Shown here piece after piece: positions 56,311 through 64,000 of a stretch of DNA of 64,000 nt. Below the pieces are notes generated by a model, which saw nothing but the letters and a program-made list of their open reading frames with translations, was not told the DNA's origin and did no database searches. The position numbers were made by a program, and so were the translations under genes. Each line of letters begins with the position of its first letter. Positions within the stretch are counted from its first letter, which is position 1. The stretch comes from DATMFV01 sp035555975 (GTDB lineage: Bacteria > Verrucomicrobiota > Verrucomicrobiia > Chthoniobacterales > Chthoniobacteraceae): NCBI GenBank assembly GCA_035555975.1, contig DATMFV010000020.1:1-64000 (forward strand). Direction: 5' to 3'.

Positions 56311-59300
56311 TTACACTTTGAGAGAACTTTCGGCTTCCTTCGCCGCCAAAGCCGGTTCCGGGCCGTGCCGTTCCTCCACGGGATCGACCGACGGGTCCTT
56401 CAACTTCCCGAACTTCATGATCACAACATAAAAGATCGGTGTAAAAAAGATCCCGAAAAAAGTGACCCCGAGCATCCCGAAAAAGACCGCTGTCCCGAGC
56501 GCCTGCCGCATTTCGGCACCGGCCCCGGTCGCCGTCGCCAGCGGCACCACGCCGAGGATGAAGGCAAAGCTGGTCATCAGGATCGGCCGCAACCGCAGGC
56601 GGCTCGCCTCCACGGCGGCAGAGAAGCGGTCGCGCCCCTCCACCTGGAGCTGTTTGGCGAATTCCACGATCAATACCGCGTTTTTACACGCCAGCCCGAC
56701 GAGCACCACCAGCCCGATCTGCGTAAAGATGTTGTTGTCGAAATCACGGAACGCCACCCCCCAGATGGCGCTCAAAAGACACATCGGCACAATCAGGATG
56801 ATCGCCAGAGGAAGGCTCCAGCTTTCATACTGCGCGGCGAGCGTCAGAAAGACAAAGAGCACGCAGAGCGGAAAGACAAAGATCGCCGTATTGCCGGCCA
56901 GAATCTGCTGGTAGGTCAGGTCGGTCCACTCGAAGCCGAAGCTGGAGGGGAGGTAGGTCTCGGCAAGCTCCTTCATCAGGTCGATCCCCTGCCCCGAGCT
57001 GTAACCCGGCGCGGCGCTCCCGCTGATCTCCGCCGCAGGGTACATGTTGTAGCGGATCACGCGATCGGGCCCCGTGGTTTCACGGAAATGCACCGCCGTG
57101 CCGAGCGGCACCATCTGCCCCTCGGCGTTGCGGATCTTGAAGTTCTTGATCTGGTCAAGCTCCACGCGCTGCTCCTCGCGGGCCTGCGCGGTCACGCGGT
57201 AGGTCCGGTCAAAGAGGGTGATGTCGTTGACATAGAGCGAGCCCATGTAGATCTGAAGCGTCTGGAAAATATCGGTCAACGAAACGCCCATCTGCTTGAG
57301 CTTGGGGCGGTCGATGTCGATATGCACCTGCGGCGTGTTGGCGCGGAAGGTGGTAAAGAGCGAGGTCAACCCCTCGGAAGCGTTCCCCTTCTGGATGAGC
57401 TGGTCGGTCTGGTGCTGCAACTCGCTCAACCCGGCGGCCCCGCGATCCTGGATCATCATCTTGAACCCGCCGACCGAGCCAAGCCCGCGCACCGGCGGCG
57501 GCGGAAAGGCGAGCGTGATCCCGTCGGTGATCTTGCCGAGCCGCTGGCTCAAGGCCCCGATCACCTGCACATCCTTCTGCCCGGCCTTGTTGCGCTTGTG
57601 AAACTCGTCGAGGATGATGAAGACCGCTCCGCCGTTGGAAGCGTTCCCGCCCAGCGGCGAGAAACCGGGGATTTCGATCGTATGCGCCACACCCGGGGTC
57701 TCCCGCGCGGCGTCGGCCATCTGTTTGACCACCTCGTCGGTCCGTTCCAGCGAAGCGCCGTCGGGGAGTTGGACGATCCCGATCAGATAACCGTTGTCCT
57801 GCGCCGGGATGAACCCGCTGGGCACTTTCTGGAAGCCCCACCACGCCAGCCCGAGCAGGCCGCCGTAGAGCATCATGGCGATCACCGTATGGCGGACCAC
57901 TTTGCCGACGGCGGCGGTGTAACGCCGGGTCACCACGGCAAAGACCGCCTCAAACCCCCGGAAAAACCAGCCGAAAACCGTATCGATAAGCCGCTGGAAA
58001 CGATCCTTGGGCGCGTGGTGCGGCTGGAGCATCAAGGCGCAGAGTGCGGGGCTCAAGGTCAGCGAGTTGAACGCGGAGATGATCGTCGAAACGGCCACCG
58101 TCAACGCGAACTGCCGGTAAAACTGCCCGGTGATGCCGGAGATGAACGCCGTCGGGATGAAAACCGCCGAAAGCACGACGGCGATCGCGATCAACGCGCC
58201 GGAAACCTCGCGCATCGCCCGGCGGGTCGCCTGCAACGGGGGGTAGCCGAGCGCCATGTTCCGCTCGACGTTCTCGACGACGACGATCGCGTCATCGACG
58301 ACGATCCCGATTGCCAGCACCAGCCCGAAGAGCGAAAGGTTGTTGAGCGAAAAGCCGAAAAGCGCCATCACCCCGAGCGTCCCGATCAAGGAAACCGGCA
58401 CGGCAAGAAGCGGGATGATCGTCGTCCGCCAGTTCTGGAGGAAGACGAGGACCACGATGATGACCAGGATGAACGCCTCAATGAGCGTATGCATCACCGC
58501 CGAGACCGATTCGCTGATGAAGATCGTCGTATCGTAGACGATCTTGTGCTCCACCCCTTCCGGGAAGCGGGTGCTCAGTTCGTCCATCGTCGCGCGGATC
58601 GCCTTCGCCGTTTCGAGCGCGTTGGAGCCGGGGAGCTGGAAAATCCCGATCCCCGCCGACTGCATCCCGTCGAGGCGGTTGCCCTGGGCATACGACTGCG
58701 CGCCGAGTTCCACCGTGGCGACATCGGCCAGCTTGGTCACCTGGCCGTTCTCGCCGGTCTTGATGATGATCTCCTTGAACGAGTCAACATCCTTGAGCCG
58801 ACCCGTCGCCGTCAGCGGGCGCTGGAACGCGGTCCCGGAGGGGATCGGCTCCTTGCCGATCGTCCCGGCGGCCACCTGGATATTCTGCTCGCGGATGGCG
58901 TTGATCACATCCCCGGCGGTCATGTTGCGCGCGGCGATCTGCTCGCTGTCGAGCCAGACGCGCACGCTGTATTCCCCTGACCCGAAAACGCGCACGTTCC
59001 CCACCCCGTCCACGCGGGAGAGGACATCCTTTACCTGCAGAACGGCGTAGTTGGAGAGGTAGAGATTGTCGTAGCGGCCATCCGGCGAAACCAGGTTGAC
59101 CACCATCATGAAGTCGGGCGACTGCTTGACCGTCGTCACCCCGAGGCGGCGGACTTCCTCCGGCAGCTTCGGCTCGGCGATCGCGACGCGGTTCTGCACC
59201 AGCACCTGCGCTTCGTCGAGGTTGGTCCCGAGCTTGAAGGTAATGGTGAGGGTCATCGCCCCGTCGTTCGTGCTCGTCGAAGACATGTAGAGCATGTTTT

Positions 59301-59523
59301 CGACGCCGTTGACCTCCTGCTCGATCGGCGCGGCCACCGTCAGCGCCACCGTGGCGGCGTCCGCCCCCGGGTAGGTTGCGGAAACCTGCACTGTCGGCGG
59401 CACGATCTCGGGGTATTGCGCGATCGGCAGCCCGAGGTAGGCAAGCCCCCCGGCGATCACGATCAGGATCGAGAGGACCGCCGCAAAAATCGGTCGCGTG
59501 ACAAAAAACTGTGCGAAATTCAC
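56311..59523 (-). CDS. RND multidrug efflux pump, HAE1/AcrB type
   Basis: 1070 residues from GTG at 59523, with AAGGAG upstream. The typical RND start (FFVTRPIFAAVLSILIVIAG), GADAATVALTVAAPIEQEVN and GVENMLYMSSTSTNDGAMTL, twelve membrane segments, the proton relay Asp-Asp in TM4 (AIGIVVDDAIVVVENVERN) and Lys in TM10 (LVGLACKNAVLIVEFAKQLQ). It exports lipophilic compounds with the adaptor upstream. No TolC-like gene is nearby, so an outer-membrane channel is supplied elsewhere. Confidence 0.97.
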   Translation of the reverse strand: MNFAQFFVTRPIFAAVLSILIVIAGGLAYLGLPIAQYPEIVPPTVQVSATYPGADAATVALTVAAPIEQEVNGVENMLYMSSTSTNDGAMTLTITFKLGTNLDEAQVLVQNRVAIAEPKLPEEVRRLGVTTVKQSPDFMMVVNLVSPDGRYDNLYLSNYAVLQVKDVLSRVDGVGNVRVFGSGEYSVRVWLDSEQIAARNMTAGDVINAIREQNIQVAAGTIGKEPIPSGTAFQRPLTATGRLKDVDSFKEIIIKTGENGQVTKLADVATVELGAQSYAQGNRLDGMQSAGIGIFQLPGSNALETAKAIRATMDELSTRFPEGVEHKIVYDTTIFISESVSAVMHTLIEAFILVIIVVLVFLQNWRTTIIPLLAVPVSLIGTLGVMALFGFSLNNLSLFGLVLAIGIVVDDAIVVVENVERNMALGYPPLQATRRAMREVSGALIAIAVVLSAVFIPTAFISGITGQFYRQFALTVAVSTIISAFNSLTLSPALCALMLQPHHAPKDRFQRLIDTVFGWFFRGFEAVFAVVTRRYTAAVGKVVRHTVIAMMLYGGLLGLAWWGFQKVPSGFIPAQDNGYLIGIVQLPDGASLERTDEVVKQMADAARETPGVAHTIEIPGFSPLGGNASNGGAVFIILDEFHKRNKAGQKDVQVIGALSQRLGKITDGITLAFPPPPVRGLGSVGGFKMMIQDRGAAGLSELQHQTDQLIQKGNASEGLTSLFTTFRANTPQVHIDIDRPKLKQMGVSLTDIFQTLQIYMGSLYVNDITLFDRTYRVTAQAREEQRVELDQIKNFKIRNAEGQMVPLGTAVHFRETTGPDRVIRYNMYPAAEISGSAAPGYSSGQGIDLMKELAETYLPSSFGFEWTDLTYQQILAGNTAIFVFPLCVLFVFLTLAAQYESWSLPLAIILIVPMCLLSAIWGVAFRDFDNNIFTQIGLVVLVGLACKNAVLIVEFAKQLQVEGRDRFSAAVEASRLRLRPILMTSFAFILGVVPLATATGAGAEMRQALGTAVFFGMLGVTFFGIFFTPIFYVVIMKFGKLKDPSVDPVEERHGPEPALAAKEAESSLKV

Positions 59524-59532
59524 AAGCGCTCC

Positions 59533-60723
59533 TTATTCTTTGGTGGATGCCGTGGCGGGAGGGGCGGGAGGGGCGGGAGCCTTCGGGGCGGTCGCCCCGG
59601 GGGTGAGCGATGTCAGCTTCGGAATGATCTTGTCGCCGGAACTGATCAGTTGCAGCCCGGTCGTGGCGATCTTCTCACCGGCGGAAAGCCCGGTGCGGAT
59701 CACCCGCAATCCGTTGCGCAGCGGACCGAGCGTAACGGAGCGGTACTCCACGACATCCCCCTCGCCCACCACGAGGACGAACCGGTTCCCCTGATCGGTG
59801 CCGATCGCGGCGTCGGGCACCAGGAAGGCTTCATACGCCTCGCCGCCCGGCACCCGCACCCGGGCGAAAAGACCGGGGGTCAACCGTCCGCTCTTGTTGT
59901 CGAAGACCCCGCGCAGGCGGATCGTCCCGGTGCCGGGGTCGACCCGGTTGTCAATGAAGTCGAGCTTCCCCTTGTGCGGAAAGCCGGTTTCGTCCGCCAG
60001 TTCCAGTTCCACGGGGACCGTGCCCTCGCTCTCGATCGACCAGCTTGCAGAGACCTTCTGGTAACGCAACAGCGCGTTTTCGTCGGCATCAAAGTAGACA
60101 TACATCGGGTCCTGCGACACCAGCGTGGTCAGGATCTCCTTGCCGCTTTCGACCAGGTTGCCCTGCGTGACCCGGCGCTGGCCGACCCGTCCGTCGATCG
60201 GCGATTTGATGTGGCAAAACTCCAGGTTCAGCTTCGCGAGATCGACCGCCGCACGGCTCGACTCCACCTGCGCTTTCGCCTGGTGAAATGCCGTGACCTT
60301 GGCGTCGTAGTCCGCCGTGGCGATCGCACGGCTTTTACGGAGCGACTCCGCCCGCTCGTGCTCCTGCTCCGCAAGGGAAAGCTGCGCCTTCGCCCGTTCC
60401 AGTTCCGCCGTGCTCTTGCGGACCTCCGCTTCATAGGGACGGGGGTCGATCACGAAGAGGAGATCGCCCTTCTTGACGAGATCGCCCTCGGAAAAGCTGA
60501 CATCGGTCAGGTAACCGTCGACGCGCGCGCGGATCTCGACATTCTCGATCGCCTCCACCCGGCCCGTGTATTCATCCCAGTCCACCCCCTCGCTCCGGAG
60601 CGGCTCGGCCACGGTGATTTCGCGTGGCGGCGGGGCGGGACGCTCCGCCGGCCCCTGCTTTCCGCACGCAGCCAGAAACAGGGAACCCAGAAACAGAAAT
60701 GGCAAAAAAGAAGTTCGCGACAT
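59533..60723 (-). CDS. RND efflux periplasmic adaptor lipoprotein
   Basis: 396 residues with a lipoprotein signal (FLPFLFLGSLFLAACGK). VEAIENVEIRARVDGYLTDV and FSEGDLVKKGDLLFVIDPRP (lipoyl), a coiled-coil hairpin (ELERAKAQLSLAEQEHERAE), then KSPIDGRVGQRRVTQGNLVE are the AcrA/MexA pattern. It is the first gene of the pump operon, with a TetR-type palindrome 22 bp upstream of its ATG. Confidence 0.97.
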   Translation of the reverse strand: MSRTSFLPFLFLGSLFLAACGKQGPAERPAPPPREITVAEPLRSEGVDWDEYTGRVEAIENVEIRARVDGYLTDVSFSEGDLVKKGDLLFVIDPRPYEAEVRKSTAELERAKAQLSLAEQEHERAESLRKSRAIATADYDAKVTAFHQAKAQVESSRAAVDLAKLNLEFCHIKSPIDGRVGQRRVTQGNLVESGKEILTTLVSQDPMYVYFDADENALLRYQKVSASWSIESEGTVPVELELADETGFPHKGKLDFIDNRVDPGTGTIRLRGVFDNKSGRLTPGLFARVRVPGGEAYEAFLVPDAAIGTDQGNRFVLVVGEGDVVEYRSVTLGPLRNGLRVIRTGLSAGEKIATTGLQLISSGDKIIPKLTSLTPGATAPKAPAPPAPPATASTKE

Positions 60724-60745
60724 GGTAAAAAGAGAAAGAGGAAAG

Positions 60746-60763
60746 TGACTGACCAGCCAGTCA
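60746..60763. promoter_or_regulatory. TetR-type operator upstream of the efflux operon
   Basis: TGACTGACCAGCCAGTCA: perfect 6-bp half-sites TGACTG/CAGTCA with a 6-bp spacer. This is the usual form of operators of TetR regulators of RND pumps. It lies in the divergent region between the adaptor and the SDR gene, 22 bp from the adaptor start. Confidence 0.75.
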
Positions 60764-60908
60764 GCGTCAAGCGACTTCCTGGTTTTTTCTCGATCTGGCG
60801 CACGACCTCCCGTTTCCGAACCTTGCTTTCAAGGGGCCGGAGCCGATAAACTGCCGCCGAACCACCGCAGTCCCCCTTCCACATCATCACTTCCATAAAG
60901 AAAGCCCC

Positions 60909-61709
60909 ATGACCATGATCATCGACCTTGCAGGAAAAAGCGCCATCGTCACCGGTTCGACCGGCGGCATCGGACTCGCCATCGCCACCGGGTTGGCGCA
61001 GTCCGGAGCCTTTGTCACCCTTGTTGGCCGTACGCAGGAACGCGTCGATGCTGCGCTTGCGAAGCTGCGCGAGGCGACGATGGATGACACCCTTCTCGGC
61101 GTCGTTGCCGACCTGGGCAACGCCGACGGCTGCCGCAAACTGATTGCCGAGATCCCGACGACCGATATCCTGATCAACAACCTCGGCATCTACGGCGCGC
61201 GTGAGTTCTTCGACATCGACGACGCGCTCTGGGAGGAATATTTTCAGGTCAATGTGATGAGCGGCGTACGCCTCGCCCGGCATTATGCCAAAGGGATGCG
61301 GGAACGCGGCTGGGGGCGCATCCAGTTCATCTCCAGCGAATCGGCGGTGAACATCCCGACCGAGATGGTCCACTACGGGGTGAGCAAGTCGGCGTTGCAG
61401 GGCCTCTCGCGCGGGCTGGCCAAGGTGCTTGCCGGGACCGGCGTTACCGTCAACACCATCCTGCCGGGGCCGACGCGCACCGAAGGCGGGCTGAAGATGA
61501 TGGCCGACCTCGCTGCCGAGCGCGGCGTCTCGCCCACGGAGATGGAGGCGCTTTTCCTCGCCGAAAACCGGCCTTCGACCCTCCTGAAGCGCTTTGCCAC
61601 TCCGGAAGAGGTCGCCAGCCTCTGCGTCTACGCGGCATCGCCGCAGGCCAGCGCCACCACGGGTGCGGCATTGCGGGTCGAAGGGGGTATTGTCGAAAGC
61701 ATCGCTTAA
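60909..61709 (+). CDS. SDR-family oxidoreductase
   Basis: 266 residues. SAIVTGSTGGIGLAIATGLA (TGxxxGIG, NAD(P) binding), DILINNLGIYGAREF (NNxG), IQFISSESAVNIPTEMVHYG with the catalytic Ser, and Y-x-x-x-K in HYGVSKSALQGLSRGLAKVL. It is a short-chain dehydrogenase with unknown substrate. It is divergent from the pump operon and shares its upstream region, so the TetR site may affect it. Confidence 0.93.
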   Translation: MTMIIDLAGKSAIVTGSTGGIGLAIATGLAQSGAFVTLVGRTQERVDAALAKLREATMDDTLLGVVADLGNADGCRKLIAEIPTTDILINNLGIYGAREFFDIDDALWEEYFQVNVMSGVRLARHYAKGMRERGWGRIQFISSESAVNIPTEMVHYGVSKSALQGLSRGLAKVLAGTGVTVNTILPGPTRTEGGLKMMADLAAERGVSPTEMEALFLAENRPSTLLKRFATPEEVASLCVYAASPQASATTGAALRVEGGIVESIA

Positions 61710-61812
61710 GGTCAAGCTCACTTTTCCGCGGCGTTTGCGGCGCTGGACATGGGTTCACCCGGTTTCTCCCGGCAAGCTCAAATGCCGCAGCGGACGCGGA
61801 CGCCCGCCGCGT

Positions 61813-63375
61813 TCACCTTGCCAGATAGCCGCGCGCCACTTCTTCAAACGCTTCCACCTGCGCCTGCTGCCATACGGCATCGCGACCGAGTTCAGCCGCG
61901 AGCAGTTCCGCCACTTTCGGGGCCATGCGAAGGGCGGCCCGGGCGTTGAGCAGGAGCGCGCGGGTGCGGCGGGAGAGGAAATCCTCCACGGTACGTGCCA
62001 TTTCGTGCCGGGCGGCCCAGACCGCTTCCACGGCGAGGTACGGCAGGGCCGGGTCGAGCGGCTCGGCAAGCGCAGGTTCCTTCCCGCACCATTGCCGCAG
62101 GAGCGCCGCGTCGGTGCCGTAGACGGCGAGGTGGCCCAGCGAGGCGCTGTTTTGCAGGTAGCCGTAGAGATTCAATGTTTTGGTCACGCAATCGCGCTCC
62201 GGCAGGTCGCCGAGCACGGCCGCCTGGTCGACGGCATCCTGCGCCATGTTGCGGTAGGTCGTCCACTTCCCACCGGCGATGTTGAGGAGTCCGTTCTGGT
62301 CGATGTGAATCGTGTGATCCCGTGAAAGCGCCGCCGTGTTTTTGCTTCCGGCGACCCGGGCCAGCGGCCGGATTCCGGCGAAGACCGAGAGGATATCGCT
62401 CCGCTCCGGCTTTTTCTCCAGGTAAAGGGCGGCGGTGGAGAGGATGAAATCGATCTCCTGCTCCATCGGTACCGGTTCGAGCACCGGTTTTTTGATCGCG
62501 ATATCGGTCGTCCCGACCAGCGTATGCCCGTGCCACGGGATCGCAAAGAGCACCCGCCCGTCGCTGGTGTGCGGCACCATGATCGCATCGCGCCCCGCCA
62601 GAAAGGAGCGGTCGAGAACGAGGTGCGCCCCCTGGCTCGGGACGATCATCGGCTCCGCCCCGGGGGTGCCCATCCGCCGGACGGCGTCGGTCAGCGGCCC
62701 GGTGGCGTTGACCACGACGCGGGTGCGCGAAACGGTGCGCCGCCCGCTTTCCCCATCCTCCCACTCCACGGCATTGAGCACGCCATCCTCCCCGGTGAGA
62801 AGCCGGGTCGCCTTCGCGTAGTTGAGGACCACCGCCCCCTGCTCCGCCGCGGTCATGGCGAGGTGGAGCAGAAACCGGGTGTCGTCAAACTGGCCGTCGT
62901 AGTAAACCACGCCGCCGTTGAGCCCGTCGGTGTTGACATTGGGAAGCCGCCGCAGGGTCTCCTCCCGGGAGATCCTCTGCGAAGGGCCAAAGCCGTACTT
63001 ACCCGAAAGCATCTGGTAAAGTTTCAGGCCGATCCCGAAAAACGGCCCTTCCCACCAGGTGTAGCTCGGCACCACAAAGGGAAGCTCATGAACCAGGTGC
63101 GGCGCGTTCTGGCGCATGATGCCCCGCTCCCGCAGCGCCTCCATCACGAGCGAGACATTCCCCTGTTCCAGATAGCGCACCCCGCCGTGCACCAGCTTCG
63201 TGCTTCGCCCGGAAGTTCCCTTGCCGAAATCGCACCCCTCCAGCAGCAGCGTCCGGTAACCGCGCGTCGCCGCGTCGACCGCCACCCCGGTTCCCGTCGC
63301 GCCGCCGCCGATCACCACGAGGTCCCACGGCGTCGTCGCTTCAGTCGCTTGCTTGAGCATGGTTTCCCGGTTCAT
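61813..63375 (-). CDS. glpD: Aerobic glycerol-3-phosphate dehydrogenase
   Basis: 520 residues. LVVIGGGATGTGVAVDAATR (FAD binding), CDFGKGTSGRSTKLVHGGVR, YLEQGNVSLVMEALRERGIM, VVVNATGPLTDAVRRMG, DIAIKKPVLEPVPMEQEIDF, FAGIRPLARVAGSKN and LNIAGGKWTTYRNMAQDAVD are the GlpD signature. It oxidises glycerol 3-phosphate to dihydroxyacetone phosphate at the membrane and passes electrons to quinone. It overlaps glpK by 4 bases, forming a glycerol-use operon with it. Confidence 0.97.
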   Translation of the reverse strand: MNRETMLKQATEATTPWDLVVIGGGATGTGVAVDAATRGYRTLLLEGCDFGKGTSGRSTKLVHGGVRYLEQGNVSLVMEALRERGIMRQNAPHLVHELPFVVPSYTWWEGPFFGIGLKLYQMLSGKYGFGPSQRISREETLRRLPNVNTDGLNGGVVYYDGQFDDTRFLLHLAMTAAEQGAVVLNYAKATRLLTGEDGVLNAVEWEDGESGRRTVSRTRVVVNATGPLTDAVRRMGTPGAEPMIVPSQGAHLVLDRSFLAGRDAIMVPHTSDGRVLFAIPWHGHTLVGTTDIAIKKPVLEPVPMEQEIDFILSTAALYLEKKPERSDILSVFAGIRPLARVAGSKNTAALSRDHTIHIDQNGLLNIAGGKWTTYRNMAQDAVDQAAVLGDLPERDCVTKTLNLYGYLQNSASLGHLAVYGTDAALLRQWCGKEPALAEPLDPALPYLAVEAVWAARHEMARTVEDFLSRRTRALLLNARAALRMAPKVAELLAAELGRDAVWQQAQVEAFEEVARGYLAR

Positions 63376-64000
63376 TTTGCCCCCTCCCGGTCAGGTTCCT
63401 CCCAGCCGCGCGCCCGTTCCACCGCTTTTTTCCATCGCGCCCGGCGCGCCTCCGCTTCACTGCGCCCCATCTGCGGTTCGTACCGCCGGGCCGCCTTCCA
63501 GCCGCGGGTCACTTCATCAAGCCCCTTCCAGAAACCGACCGCCAGCCCGGCCAGCATCGCCGCGCCGAGCGCCGTGGTCTCGCGGCTCTGTGAAGCGACC
63601 ACCGACACGCCGAGCAGGTCGGCCTGAAATTGCATGAGCGGTTCGCTCTGCGAAGCCCCGCCGTCCACGCGCAGTTCCGGCAGGGGCGTCCCGGTATCGC
63701 GCTGCATTGCTTCGAGCAGATCGGCCACCTGAAACGCCACCCCCTCCAGCGCCGCCCGCGCGAGGTGCGCCGCCGTGGTGTCGCGCGTCAACCCGAGGAG
63801 CGCCCCGCGTGCGTATGGGTCCCAATGAGGCGCGCCGAGGCCCGCAAAGGCCGGGACGAGGACCACACCGCCGCTGTCGGGCACGGTCGCCGCCAGTTCA
63901 TCGACTTCCCACGAGGTTTTCACGATCCCGAGCCCGTCGCGCAACCACTGGAAGACCGCGCCGCCCATGAAGACGCTCCCTTCGAGCGCATAATCAAAGC
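63372..64000 (-). CDS. glpK: Glycerol kinase, C-terminal part (runs off the window)
   Basis: The visible part (about 210 codons) continues past 64000. FDYALEGSVFMGGAVFQWLR, LVPAFAGLGAPHWDPYARGA, LGLTRDTTAAHLARAALEGV, RVDGGASQSEPLMQFQADLL and ETTALGAAMLAGLAVGFWKG are GlpK signatures of the C-terminal FGGY domain. It phosphorylates glycerol to give the substrate of GlpD, which follows with a 4-base overlap. The N-terminal half and start are outside. Confidence 0.97.
   Translation of the reverse strand, partial: FDYALEGSVFMGGAVFQWLRDGLGIVKTSWEVDELAATVPDSGGVVLVPAFAGLGAPHWDPYARGALLGLTRDTTAAHLARAALEGVAFQVADLLEAMQRDTGTPLPELRVDGGASQSEPLMQFQADLLGVSVVASQSRETTALGAAMLAGLAVGFWKGLDEVTRGWKAARRYEPQMGRSEAEARRARWKKAVERARGWEEPDREGAK

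Noticed and set aside
56245..58980. 911-codon open frame on the plus strand
   Set aside because: Antisense of the RND pump gene; very rich in His, Arg, Asp and Pro, as expected of a GC-rich shadow frame.
59416..60849. 477-codon plus-strand frame
   Set aside because: Antisense of the RND adaptor gene, no domain visible.

Overview
The window looks like a chromosome segment of a GC-rich member of the Verrucomicrobiota, possibly of the Opitutae type. The pointers are a PEP-CTERM autotransporter-repeat protein beside a prepilin-like protein, a LacI regulator and a DUF4838 protein, which is a combination typical of polysaccharide-degrading verrucomicrobia. This placement is inference from gene content; no ribosomal marker is present.

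Layout. 1-1452: a complete insertion sequence whose terminal inverted repeat begins at base 1, so the window probably starts at an assembly break in a repeated IS. It has cut a gene whose 3' end survives at 1453-1639. 1663-3200: a STAS-domain protein and tRNA-Gly(TCC). 3350-13349, all on the minus strand: LacI regulator, prepilin-like protein, PEP-CTERM autotransporter-repeat protein, a DUF4838 protein fused to an SGNH/GDSL hydrolase, a BNR sialidase-like enzyme, then decayed remains of an FAD-dependent oxidoreductase. Two copies of a GAACGTTC palindrome, upstream of lacI and upstream of the PEP-CTERM gene, suggest local LacI control of a glycan-use locus.

13559-52991: an apparently intact prophage of about 39.4 kb in tRNA-Leu(TAA). 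Its tRNA-like attachment site replaced the 3' half of the host tRNA; the displaced half remains at attL. Order: integrase; two minus-strand lysogeny-type genes; early genes (BRO antirepressor, excisionase-like protein, a permuted RecB-type nuclease, Sak4-like recombinase, SSB-like protein, RusA resolvase, sliding-clamp-like protein, two helicases, primase-helicase); a Mor-type activator; then late genes. The head is lambda/HK97-like (GpA-type terminase, lambda-type portal, fused protease-capsid). The tail is contractile and P2-like (baseplate V/W/J/I, fibres, sheath, tube, E/E' frameshift gene, tape measure, U, X, D). A block of secreted and membrane proteins, including a probable holin, lies between fibres and sheath, away from the M15 endolysin. 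So the phage is a mosaic: site-specific integration, lambda-type packaging, P2-type tail and Mu-type activator, with no MuA-type transposase.

53180-64000: ordinary chromosome. It holds a VOC protein, 3-methyladenine DNA glycosylase, a sulfite-reductase-type flavoprotein, a TetR regulator, an RND efflux pump with adaptor (TetR-type palindrome upstream), a divergent SDR dehydrogenase, glpD and the 3' part of glpK, which runs off the window.

Most notable observations: (1) a TCGCAGAAG element with a TAYGCT-like hexamer 29-30 nt downstream in late-gene gaps, possibly late promoters; (2) a 49-bp palindromic sequence in perfect inverted copies on both sides of the early module, and related TTCTCA/TGAGAA sites around mor; (3) a circularly permuted phage nuclease; (4) an amber codon followed by a plausible in-frame C-terminal tail; (5) replacement of the 3' half of tRNA-Leu; (6) a conserved 12-mer beyond the 3' end of each tRNA.
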